This document shows positions 1-5,488 of a DNA stretch of 5,550 nt, piece by piece. The DNA lies in assembly GCA_033809415.1 (NCBI GenBank), contig JAPXLT010000310.1, positions 1-5,550 of the forward strand, in the 5' to 3' direction. Position 1 is the first letter of the stretch. Each line of letters begins with the position of its first letter. The position numbers and the translations under genes are program-made. The notes below the pieces were generated by a model. That model saw only the letters and a program-made list of their open reading frames with translations. It did no database searches and was not told the DNA's origin. This stretch comes from JAQVUB01 sp033809415 (lineage in GTDB: Bacteria; Verrucomicrobiota; Lentisphaeria; Oligosphaerales; Oligosphaeraceae).

Positions 1-34
1 GGGGTGCGGGGTGCGGGGTGCGGGGTGCGGGGGG
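1..34. repeat. G-rich 7-bp tandem repeat, cut by window edge
   Basis: Four perfect head-to-tail copies of GGGGTGC fill positions 1-28 and are followed by a run of six G (29-34). The array begins at the first base, so it probably continues upstream. Four or more G4 runs separated by three-base TGC loops fit the classical intramolecular G-quadruplex pattern on the + strand; whether it folds in the cell is inference. It does not belong to any visible gene. Confidence 0.85.
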
Positions 35-44
35 CAGAGGGCAG

Positions 45-74
45 GGGCGGCGGATTCTGACTGATCCGCCGTCC
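45..74. repeat. GC-rich inverted repeat (hairpin) at the repeat junction
   Basis: CGGCGGAT (48-55) and ATCCGCCG (64-71) are perfect reverse complements around an 8-base loop. The stem extends outward through a G.T pair (47/72) and two G-C pairs (45-46/73-74), giving about 11 pairs. No T-tract follows on either strand, so it does not look like an intrinsic terminator. Its right arm ends inside the first unit of the 11-bp tandem array, so hairpin and array are physically fused. Confidence 0.75.
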
Positions 75-202
75 GTGTCCCGTCCGTGTCCCGTCCGTGT
101 CCCGTCCGTGTCCCGTCCGTGTCCCGTCCGTGTCCCGTCCGTGTCCCGTCCGTGTCCCGTCCGTGTCCCGTCCGTGTCCCGTCCGTGTAAAGTCCGTGTG
201 AG
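71..202. repeat. 11-bp tandem repeat array, 10 perfect plus 2 variant units
   Basis: The unit GTCCGTGTCCC repeats perfectly ten times (71-180). Two edge variants follow: GTCCGTGTAAA (181-191) and GTCCGTGTGAG (192-202). The last unit supplies the GAG that serves as the Shine-Dalgarno-like site of the lactonase gene at 208, so the array runs directly into the translation start region. The identity of the ten units suggests recent expansion or homogenisation by replication slippage. The period is close to one turn of B-DNA. On the - strand each unit gives a GGG run every 11 bases. Because 11 is not a multiple of 3 and the unit has no stop in any frame, the array produces spurious reading frames; I do not consider it coding. 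Confidence 0.93.
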
Positions 203-207
203 AGAAA
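200..207 (+). promoter_or_regulatory. Weak ribosome binding site of the lactonase gene
   Basis: GAGAG (200-204) lies only three bases before the ATG at 208. It is the only purine-rich stretch just upstream and is partly formed by the last variant tandem unit. The match and spacing are poor. No convincing -35/-10 pair was seen in 1-207, so the promoter is either outside the window or not of recognisable sigma70 type. Confidence 0.4.
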
Positions 208-1275
208 ATGAGTAAATACATTGCTTATATTGGAGCGTATGGTGCTGGCATTCCGGTTTTATCGGTTGACAGTGCCACCGGCACCATCGAATTGCTGCAC
301 ATTCAGCGTGGTTTTGAAAGGCCGACGTATCTCAGGGTGTCAGAGGACAAGCGCTTTCTGTATGCCTGTGCCGGTCTCGAGGAATTTGCCGATACGGGGC
401 GTGGAGCTTTGGCGGCTTTTGCCATTGATGGCGAGAATCTGCGTTTTCTCAACGCACGACCGTCGCTGGGTGGTCCGCCCTGCTATATCATGACTGATCG
501 CCGGAACCAGCTTATCTTTGCCGCCAATTACCGGGAAGGAACCGGGATCGCTTACCGACTGGCCGCAGATGGCTCGATTGCGGAGGAGGGGGAACCCTTG
601 CGCCATTCTGGCAAGGGACCACATCCGACGCGTCAAGAGCAGGCGCATATGCATTGCGTCGAGCTGACGCCTTCGGAAAAAGTTTTGTATGCGGTGGACT
701 TAGGGATCGACACGGTCAAAGCCTATATGGTGGGACAGGAGGAACGCATTTTGACGCCGTTCCCGGAAGCGGATTTGCACGAAGCACCGGGGGCCGGTCC
801 GCGGCATATCGTATTCAGCAGGGACGGACGCTTTGCTTATCTGCTTAATGAACTTGCTTGTACCGTATCGGTTTGGGATGTGTCAACAGCCTCGAAGCCG
901 CTTTCATTGCAGACCTTATCGATGCTTCCAGATACCTGGCAAGGTGAAAATACCGCAGCCGCAATCAAGCTTTCTGAAGACGGTATGCGTCTGTGCTGCT
1001 CGAACCGCGGACATGACAGCCTCGTTATTTTCGCAGTCGATCAAAATAACGGATGCCTCGAGTTGATGGGATTCTCGCCAACGTTGGGTCGCGGACCACG
1101 TGATTTTGAATTTGTTCCTGGTGGGCACTTTATTCTGGTGGCACATCAGTATACCGATACCTTGGTAATGCATGCCTTTGATGCAAAAAATGGCTGCCTC
1201 GGAACTGAACCGGTCGAAATCCTGCCTTTGCCACTGCAGCCAGTCTGCATCAAATTCGGCAATACGAATTATTAA
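208..1275 (+). CDS. pgl: Lactonase family protein, probable 6-phosphogluconolactonase (beta-propeller type)
   Basis: This 355-residue protein without a signal peptide belongs to the YbhE/YkgB-type lactonase family, seven-bladed beta-propellers unrelated to the NagB-like DevB lactonases. The family enzyme hydrolyses 6-phosphoglucono-1,5-lactone to 6-phosphogluconate in the cytosol, the second step of the oxidative pentose phosphate pathway. Family signatures are visible: an N-terminal blade strand (YIAYIGAYG, 4-12), GKGPHPTRQEQAHMH (135-149) with the HxH pair at 147/149, GAGPRH (195-200), NEL (214-216), SNRGHDSLVIF (265-275) and GRGPRDF (294-300). SxDxRFxY-type blade repeats recur at about 45-52 and 204-211. 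The length is slightly above the usual 330-350. The ATG at 208 is chosen because family similarity begins directly after it. A 155-bp gap with its own promoter separates it from rmuC, so co-transcription is uncertain. Some relatives act on other lactones, so the exact substrate is inferred. Confidence 0.9.
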   Translation: MSKYIAYIGAYGAGIPVLSVDSATGTIELLHIQRGFERPTYLRVSEDKRFLYACAGLEEFADTGRGALAAFAIDGENLRFLNARPSLGGPPCYIMTDRRNQLIFAANYREGTGIAYRLAADGSIAEEGEPLRHSGKGPHPTRQEQAHMHCVELTPSEKVLYAVDLGIDTVKAYMVGQEERILTPFPEADLHEAPGAGPRHIVFSRDGRFAYLLNELACTVSVWDVSTASKPLSLQTLSMLPDTWQGENTAAAIKLSEDGMRLCCSNRGHDSLVIFAVDQNNGCLELMGFSPTLGRGPRDFEFVPGGHFILVAHQYTDTLVMHAFDAKNGCLGTEPVEILPLPLQPVCIKFGNTNY

Positions 1276-1278
1276 CTA

Positions 1279-1356
1279 TTAACAACGGAAAAGCACGAAA
1301 AGGCGCGAAATTTTTATAGAGTCGTTGCTTTGTCGGATAGTATTGCATGCAAATTC
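1279..1356 (+). repeat. Dispersed intergenic repeat, copy A
   Basis: This copy starts four bases after the lactonase stop codon. It reads TTAACAACGG, then GCACGAAAAGGCGCGAAA, then TTTTTATAG, then TCGTTGCTTTGTCGGA, ending near AAATTC at 1356. The same order of motifs is found at 2887-2969 and, more diverged, at 5489-5550. CAACG (1283-1287) and CGTTG (1323-1327) can pair, so transcripts could fold. Near its right end lies a perfect 10-bp palindrome, TTGCATGCAA (1343-1352). No protein is encoded. Confidence 0.75.
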
Positions 1357-1361
1357 GCGAC

Positions 1362-1391
1362 TTGGCATGTTTGGAGAAGGAGTTGTATACT
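1362..1391 (+). promoter_or_regulatory. Candidate sigma70-type promoter for rmuC
   Basis: TTGGCA (1362-1367, five of six matches to TTGACA) and TATACT (1386-1391, five of six to TATAAT) are separated by 18 bp. Transcription would start near 1398, giving a leader of about 33 bases before the rmuC ATG. This is the best promoter-like pair I found in the window. Confidence 0.55.
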
Positions 1392-1422
1392 AAAAAACAA
1401 GAAGTTGGATGAGATAGTATAC
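1385..1422. promoter_or_regulatory. Perfect 8-bp inverted repeat over the rmuC -10 region, candidate operator
   Basis: GTATACTA (1385-1392) and TAGTATAC (1415-1422) are exact reverse complements with 22 bp between them. Each arm contains the self-complementary core GTATAC; the two cores are 32 bp apart, about three helical turns. The left arm covers the -10 box and the right arm lies in the early transcribed leader just before the ATG at 1431. This is a plausible repressor-binding arrangement; no regulator gene is present in the window. Confidence 0.4.
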
Positions 1423-1430
1423 GATAAAAA

Positions 1431-2825
1431 ATGAATATTCTGCCTTATCTATTGTGTTTCGGTCTTGGCTTGCTTGCCGGGGGGATTCTACTGTGGCTGT
1501 GCTTGCATCGACGTCTGGCGCAATTGCCGGTCATCGAGCAGAAAGCCGCGTTGGAGAAAGAATCGCTGCAGGCGGTTTTCAATGAAAGACTGGCAGCGCA
1601 AGAGATGCTTTTACAAACCGAACGCGAGAACCAGCGCCGACGTGAAGACGAAGCGGCGCGTCAGGCGGAACTCAACCGTGCCGAAATGGAAAAAGTCTGG
1701 CTGACGCGCATTGAACTGATGAAAGAGGAGTTCAAAACCCTTTCGGAGAAGATTCTCAAGGAGAAATCCGGTGCTCTCACAGAAGTGAACAAAGATCAAG
1801 TCAGCGCCTTGCTGCAACCACTGGAAAAGGAATTGCAGGAATTCAAGCAGGCTGTCGAGAGTTCGAAGGAAAAAGGAATTGAAATGCACAGCAAACTGGG
1901 GACTTTTCTCCAGGAGCTGATGCAGACCAGCCGTCAGGTCGGCAAAGAAGCCAACCAGCTGACGATGGCTCTCAAGGGTAATAATAAAAGCATTGGCAAC
2001 TGGGGGGAAATGATCCTCGAAGAGATGTTGCAGCGCGCCGGCCTGAAGGAAGGCATCCATTACGAATGCCAGAAGGCCATCAAAGACGAGCAGGGCAACC
2101 TGATTACCAACACCGATAACCACTGCATGATCCCGGATATTATCGTTCACAATCCCAACCAAGGGGATATCATCATCGACAGCAAAGTCAGTCTTTCAGC
2201 ATACTTGGACTATGTCAATGCCGAAGATGAACGCACTCGGGAAGATGCGCTTAAACGCCATATCGAGAGTGTTCGGCGCCATGTCGCCACGCTGGCCAGC
2301 CGCAGTTATCAGGCTGCCTACCAGGATAAGGATCGTGAAACGTTGGATTTCGTCATTATGTTTATACCTAATGAGGGTTCCTGTCAGCTGGCCATGAGCA
2401 GGGATTTTCGGCTATGGCAGGATGCCTTTGAGAAGCGCGTGCTGATTGTCAGCCCGGTCAATCTGATGGCTCTCTTGCAGATGATCCGCAATTACTGGGT
2501 CAAAGTCGAACAGGACAACAATCTGCTCAGCATCCTCTCGGATGCTAATTTGCTGCTGGAGCGGCTTTATGACTTCTACGACCAGTTCGACAAAGTCGGC
2601 AAAAACCTGGAAAATGCCAGCCGCAGTTATCAGGATGCGGTTAACAGGCTCAAAGACGGGCCTTATCGGCGCAGCGTCGTCAAGGTCGGCATTGCCTTGC
2701 AGGAGAAGGGCGTTAAACTGACCAAAAAGAAATCCCTGCCCAAACGCTTCCAGCCCGATGACCTCCTCCTCGAACAAGCCGAAGACCAGGAGGAAATGGC
2801 GGAATTGTCAAACGATATAGTGTGA
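1431..2825 (+). CDS. rmuC: DNA recombination protein RmuC, membrane-anchored
   Basis: RmuC homologues limit DNA inversions and rearrangements at short inverted repeats; the domain is regarded as a nuclease-like fold. The 464-residue product is of usual length. Residues 4-25 form one hydrophobic segment that should anchor the protein in the inner membrane with the rest in the cytoplasm. Residues 34-115 and about 128-180 are charged, heptad-like coiled coil. The RmuC domain follows at about 185-410, with NWGEMILEEML (190-200), IPDIIVH (234-240), IIIDSKVS (247-254) and FIPNEG (311-316). P235-D236 followed by D250-S-K252, with E197/E198 upstream, gives the spacing of a PD-(D/E)xK catalytic core. 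The tail (430-464) is basic, then acidic. The ATG at 1431 begins the membrane segment, but no good Shine-Dalgarno site precedes it; GGATGAG at 1407-1413 is too far away. Confidence 0.95.
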   Translation: MNILPYLLCFGLGLLAGGILLWLCLHRRLAQLPVIEQKAALEKESLQAVFNERLAAQEMLLQTERENQRRREDEAARQAELNRAEMEKVWLTRIELMKEEFKTLSEKILKEKSGALTEVNKDQVSALLQPLEKELQEFKQAVESSKEKGIEMHSKLGTFLQELMQTSRQVGKEANQLTMALKGNNKSIGNWGEMILEEMLQRAGLKEGIHYECQKAIKDEQGNLITNTDNHCMIPDIIVHNPNQGDIIIDSKVSLSAYLDYVNAEDERTREDALKRHIESVRRHVATLASRSYQAAYQDKDRETLDFVIMFIPNEGSCQLAMSRDFRLWQDAFEKRVLIVSPVNLMALLQMIRNYWVKVEQDNNLLSILSDANLLLERLYDFYDQFDKVGKNLENASRSYQDAVNRLKDGPYRRSVVKVGIALQEKGVKLTKKKSLPKRFQPDDLLLEQAEDQEEMAELSNDIV

Positions 2826-2826
2826 G

Positions 2827-2909
2827 TTTTTTAACAACGAACCACACGAAAAGGCTTGGCGTGGGCTAACGCCCACAACCCATTTTTTAACAACGAACCA
2901 CACGAAAAG
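2827..2909 (+). repeat. 27-bp perfect direct duplication split by a 29-bp palindromic insert
   Basis: Positions 2827-2853 and 2883-2909 are identical over 27 bp: six T, then AACAACGAACCACACGAAAA and a final G. The 29 bp between them (2854-2882) contain the perfect hairpin GTGGGC-TAAC-GCCCAC (2861-2876). The first copy begins one base after the rmuC stop codon and is the truncated left end of the dispersed repeat; the second copy leads into the full repeat B. Either the hairpin was inserted with duplication of its flank, or the left end was copied in tandem. Confidence 0.85.
2861..2888 (+). terminator. Possible rho-independent terminator after rmuC
   Basis: A perfect 6-bp GC-rich stem, GTGGGC/GCCCAC with a TAAC loop (2861-2876), is followed six bases later by six T (2883-2888). 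It lies 36 bp past the rmuC stop. The gap between stem and T-run is longer than in typical intrinsic terminators, so termination is only possible, and the hairpin may simply be a repeat element. Confidence 0.35.
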
Positions 2910-2969
2910 ACACGAAAATTTTTTATAGGGGTTGTTGCTTTGCCGGAAGGGATTGCTCCGGCGAAATTC
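2887..2969 (+). repeat. Dispersed intergenic repeat, copy B (full length)
   Basis: Motif order matches copy A at 1279: TTAACAACG, then CACACGAAAAGACACGAAAA, then TTTTTTATAGGGG, then TTGTTGCTTTGCCGGA, ATTGC and a right edge at AAATTC. AACAAC (2889-2894) and GTTGTT (2931-2936) are exact inverted repeats, and GCCGGA (2942-2947) pairs with TCCGGC (2957-2962), so a two-stem structure is possible. Differences from copy A change the bases but keep the pairing of the outer arms. Confidence 0.8.
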
Positions 2970-2992
2970 TTGTGTGCCAAGGTCGGCTTTAC

Positions 2993-3069
2993 TTTTTCAG
3001 TCGGAGGCGATATGGAGCGCCGGCGGCTCGCCGGCATGAAGCCGGTTTTCCTCTCTCATCACTGAAAAA
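2993..3069. repeat. 77-bp element with 9-bp terminal inverted repeats and an internal GC-rich palindrome
   Basis: TTTTTCAGT (2993-3001) and ACTGAAAAA (3061-3069) are perfect inverted repeats. Between them is GCCGGCG-GCT-CGCCGGC (3019-3035), a perfect 7-bp stem with a three-base loop. The layout resembles a small non-autonomous palindromic element of REP or MITE type. No target-site duplication was seen directly outside the arms, and no transposase is present, so mobility is inference. Confidence 0.6.
3031..3049 (+). terminator. Short hairpin with T-run, alternative to the 3019-3035 stem
   Basis: CCGGC (3031-3035) pairs with GCCGG (3041-3045) around ATGAA, with TTTT at 3046-3049. The left arm is shared with the 3019-3035 hairpin, so the two folds exclude each other. 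It could stop + strand transcripts that pass rmuC, but the stem is short. Confidence 0.35.
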
Positions 3070-3080
3070 TCAAAAAGTTC

Positions 3081-3103
3081 AAAAAAATTCTCAAAAATGA
3101 GAA
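3081..3103 (-). terminator. Candidate intrinsic terminator of the - strand gene
   Basis: Read on the - strand, TTCTCA-TTTT-TGAGAA (3103-3088) is followed at once by seven T (3087-3081). It lies about 90 bp past the stop codon of the - strand gene at 3191. The stem is only 6 bp and AT-rich. A still weaker stem, AATCTT/AAGATT (3144-3149/3160-3165), lies closer to the stop. The rest of 3104-3190 shows nothing recognisable. Confidence 0.4.
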
Positions 3104-3190
3104 AGACCCTCAAAGCCAGTAACTTGCGCATCGGTTTTTTGAAAATCTTTCACAAAAACAAGATTCTGGGTGATAGTAGTACGAAAATTT

Positions 3191-5356
3191 TCATTGGATT
3201 TTGAGGATTCTGACGTCTCCTGAGGGGACGTTGATTTGCACCGTGCCATTCTTGCATTCCAGTTTTTGTTCTGTCAGGAGTTCGAAGACTTGTTTAGCGG
3301 GCATGGTTCCCAGTTCGATCTGCACGTCTTCGCCTTTGGGATCAAGAACCTGCGGTTTATCGGCAAATTTGGTCACTCCGGCATTGTTGATCAGGTATAG
3401 CAACCAGCCGTCCAAGGTACGGTTCAATCCATATTGGATGTTTCCGGAAACCTTTAATGGCAAATATTCAGCCGAAAGAGTCTTCAGCAACCACTCGATT
3501 TCCGGGAACCGGATGGGCGTTCCCATGGTTGTAGTTTGCAGTGCGGCCTGTTGCCCGGCGGCATCATCTCCATACCAAGGTGTCAGCCAGTGTTGCAGGC
3601 CGACGATCACTTTTCCCTTGCCATAGTTGTTCATGGTGAAGGAAATACTTCCGTCTTCCGCCGTCCGGATGTTCCGCGCTCCCTGCAATTTGACTTTTTC
3701 AATCTGATAGGCTCCCTTGCGAATGACTGTACCGTCGGAAAGGAAGCCGGCAAAATCCGCCGGGAAATTCTGATTTAGCTGGCGTATGTTCATGATCAGG
3801 GTACCGCCGTTTTGCACATAATCAGTCAGAATCTTCACCATGGCTGGATTATCCCCGTAATCACCGATCAGGAAAGCAGCCCGGTAATTTGGCAGAGCGC
3901 TCTGGAAGGATGACTGATCCTCGAAGTCCGGCGTGATTGCGTCGAAGATATCTCCATAGGGTTGATTGGCCATGACGCATTCGACGCCATTGCGCATGTT
4001 TTCCAGCAGGCGGTTCTTGGGATAATCAAGAATGCTGGACATCACCGCATCGAGCATGAAATCCGGCTGGGTATAGTCATACAAACTGAATGCCTTGCCG
4101 CCAAAACGGCAATAGCCGCGATTGGCCGGAACCAGCAAAGCAATAGGAGTGTAGGATATGCCGCGATCAGTATGTTTTCTAAAAAATCGATAAAAATCGA
4201 CATACATCAGGCCTTCTTCGGACAACTCCTGTTTTTCGGGTTCTCTTCGATGCAGAAAGAAGCAGTTTTCCACTGCCTCCCGTTCCGCAAATGCCGCTCC
4301 GGAAAGCCAGGCCAGGTAAAAAGCCCTTTTCACCGATGACAGTGATATTCCGTAATCCGGGCCGTGAAATTCGAGACGCGGGCTATTTTCGGAGAAAAGG
4401 GTTCCTTTTGCGGTGCGATTGCCTTTCGAGTCGTAGCCTTCGAAATAAGTTGCGATCCACCAGTACCATGGGATGCGGAACTGGCGGGCGGCGCCTCGGC
4501 AGAACATCAGCTGGTTTTGCCAGAACATATAATTTCTGGTTGTCTCGATGCCGATTGCCCCCGCTCCCCAATAGGCTGGCAGATGTCCAATGCACCAATG
4601 CCCCTCACCGATCCAAAGTTTTGACGGATCATTGAAGCAATACTCGGAAATTCGGCTGTATGTCTTTTTCAGCAGGATCGAGATGTGTTCATCACGGTTT
4701 TTCGTGTGTGGGTATTCTTCGGCAATCAGGCGGTCAATATCCTGCTTTGTGATTGCGAAACGGCTGCTGCCGGGAAGTATTGCACCATGCCGACTGGGTT
4801 GATGCAAAATCAAGGCGTCATTTCCCCATTCACAGGTCATGAAGCCGAGAAAATCGGGATGCTCTTTCAGCCACTCCCGGTAAGCTTGCTGATCATGCCG
4901 AAAATGCGCCAGATAATAGATTTGCGCCAGGCCCGGGGTTGAAAAACAATCAATTATGAAAGGCTTTCCACGCACACGCTTCAAATCAAGGGGAAGAGAT
5001 TTCAATGGAAAAGTATACGTCCCATCCGCTTGTTTATCTTCGCGAAGATAGAAGTGGTATTGTATATCCTGGAAGCAATCCATCGCTGACAAACGCTGTA
5101 TGTTTTCCGGATACTTTTCGAGTTCCTGCAGGTAACCGGGCAACAAAGTGCCGGTGTATACTGGCGGAGAAAGTGTAAGCTGCTTCAGATAGAACTCGAA
5201 TTGAAAATGGAAATCCGCTCCGTTGATTTTTTTCAGCGCCCATGCCTCGGGAGGCTGCCAGGACGCGGCCTCTTTCGCCGGCAAAATTTGCCGGAAGGCA
5301 GCGAACAACAAACACAAGGCGATGAATTTCACTGCTGAGCGTTTTGACAAATGCAT
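3191..5356 (-). CDS. Secreted multi-domain protein resembling a glycoside hydrolase
   Basis: The 721-residue product starts with a signal peptide: basic KR at 5-6, hydrophobic FIALCLLFAAF (11-21), probable cleavage near 27-31, so it is exported. Residues about 35-400 are rich in aromatics and look like a TIM-barrel glycosidase domain. FMTCEWGND (172-180), LWIGEGHW (247-254) and YFEGY (304-308) each place a Glu (E176, E251, E306) at the end of a predicted strand, as for acid/base or nucleophile residues. Residues about 400-535 resemble the glutaminase-like trimerisation domain of GH42-type beta-galactosidases, ending in YVQNGGTLIMN (513-523). Residues about 635-721 resemble a C-terminal beta-sandwich (WLLYLINNAG 651-660; final GDVRILKI). 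The exact family and substrate are not recognised; catalysis is inferred. It is convergent to rmuC and appears monocistronic within the window. The ATG at 5356 is chosen for its well-placed ribosome binding site. Confidence 0.8.
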   Translation of the reverse strand: MHLSKRSAVKFIALCLLFAAFRQILPAKEAASWQPPEAWALKKINGADFHFQFEFYLKQLTLSPPVYTGTLLPGYLQELEKYPENIQRLSAMDCFQDIQYHFYLREDKQADGTYTFPLKSLPLDLKRVRGKPFIIDCFSTPGLAQIYYLAHFRHDQQAYREWLKEHPDFLGFMTCEWGNDALILHQPSRHGAILPGSSRFAITKQDIDRLIAEEYPHTKNRDEHISILLKKTYSRISEYCFNDPSKLWIGEGHWCIGHLPAYWGAGAIGIETTRNYMFWQNQLMFCRGAARQFRIPWYWWIATYFEGYDSKGNRTAKGTLFSENSPRLEFHGPDYGISLSSVKRAFYLAWLSGAAFAEREAVENCFFLHRREPEKQELSEEGLMYVDFYRFFRKHTDRGISYTPIALLVPANRGYCRFGGKAFSLYDYTQPDFMLDAVMSSILDYPKNRLLENMRNGVECVMANQPYGDIFDAITPDFEDQSSFQSALPNYRAAFLIGDYGDNPAMVKILTDYVQNGGTLIMNIRQLNQNFPADFAGFLSDGTVIRKGAYQIEKVKLQGARNIRTAEDGSISFTMNNYGKGKVIVGLQHWLTPWYGDDAAGQQAALQTTTMGTPIRFPEIEWLLKTLSAEYLPLKVSGNIQYGLNRTLDGWLLYLINNAGVTKFADKPQVLDPKGEDVQIELGTMPAKQVFELLTEQKLECKNGTVQINVPSGDVRILKIQ

Positions 5357-5364
5357 TTTTCATT

Positions 5365-5371
5365 CTCCTTT
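5365..5371 (-). promoter_or_regulatory. Strong ribosome binding site that decides the start of the - strand gene
   Basis: On the - strand AAAGGAG (5371-5365) precedes two ATGs. The one at 5363-5361 is one base away and leads into a different frame; the one at 5356-5354 is eight bases away, which is optimal, and opens the 721-codon frame with a signal peptide. Confidence 0.85.
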
Positions 5372-5488
5372 TTTTCGATCTTGGGGTGGGCAGATTGTCC
5401 GCAACCTATTCAAACGGCAAAATGGGTGTTTTTATCCTAAAAAAAGCAGTTGACTTTTTCCATAGATCGGCAATCAGAATCTTTTTTT
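5372..5488 (-). promoter_or_regulatory. Leader region of the - strand gene; only a weak promoter candidate
   Basis: The best - strand pair is TGGAAA (5462-5457) and TAGGAT (5439-5434), four of six matches each with a 17-bp spacer, followed by a leader of about 70 bases. It is not distinctive. On the + strand TTGACT (5450-5455) has no good -10 partner. A run of A on the + strand (5439-5445) and the T-run at 5482-5488 are the only other features seen. Confidence 0.2.

Noticed and set aside
71..202. CRISPR-like array
   Set aside because: The units are 11 bp and directly adjoining, without spacers, and there are no cas genes in the window.
18..215. 65-codon + strand open frame starting with GTG and overlapping the lactonase start
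   Set aside because: It is read-through of the 11-bp tandem repeat, which has no stop in any frame; it gives a low-complexity VRVPSVSRPCP-type peptide and has no ribosome binding site.
1375..1410. AGAAGGAG (1375-1382) as ribosome binding site of an upstream rmuC start or a leader peptide
   Set aside because: The only near start, TTG at 1383, is one base away and its frame stops at TGA 1410; the motif lies between the -35 and -10 boxes of the candidate promoter and would not be transcribed from it.
1611..2162. 183-codon - strand open frame opposite rmuC
   Set aside because: It lies fully inside the clear RmuC frame and its product, rich in F and L, reads as the antisense of coiled coil and RmuC domain.
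2856..3065. 69-codon + strand open frame in the convergent gap
   Set aside because: It spans the hairpin insert, repeat copy B and the palindromic element, starts inside a repeat, and has no ribosome binding site; it is repeat-derived.
3201..3626. 141-codon + strand open frame opposite the 3' end of the - strand gene
   Set aside because: It is antisense to the C-terminal domain of the 721-codon gene and shows no recognisable domain or start signal; similar antisense frames at 3962-4339 and 4291-4635 were rejected for the same reason.
5034..5363. 109-codon - strand open frame starting at the ATG at 5363
   Set aside because: Its ATG is only one base from the AGGAG site, whereas the ATG at 5356 has eight-base spacing and opens a long frame with signal peptide.
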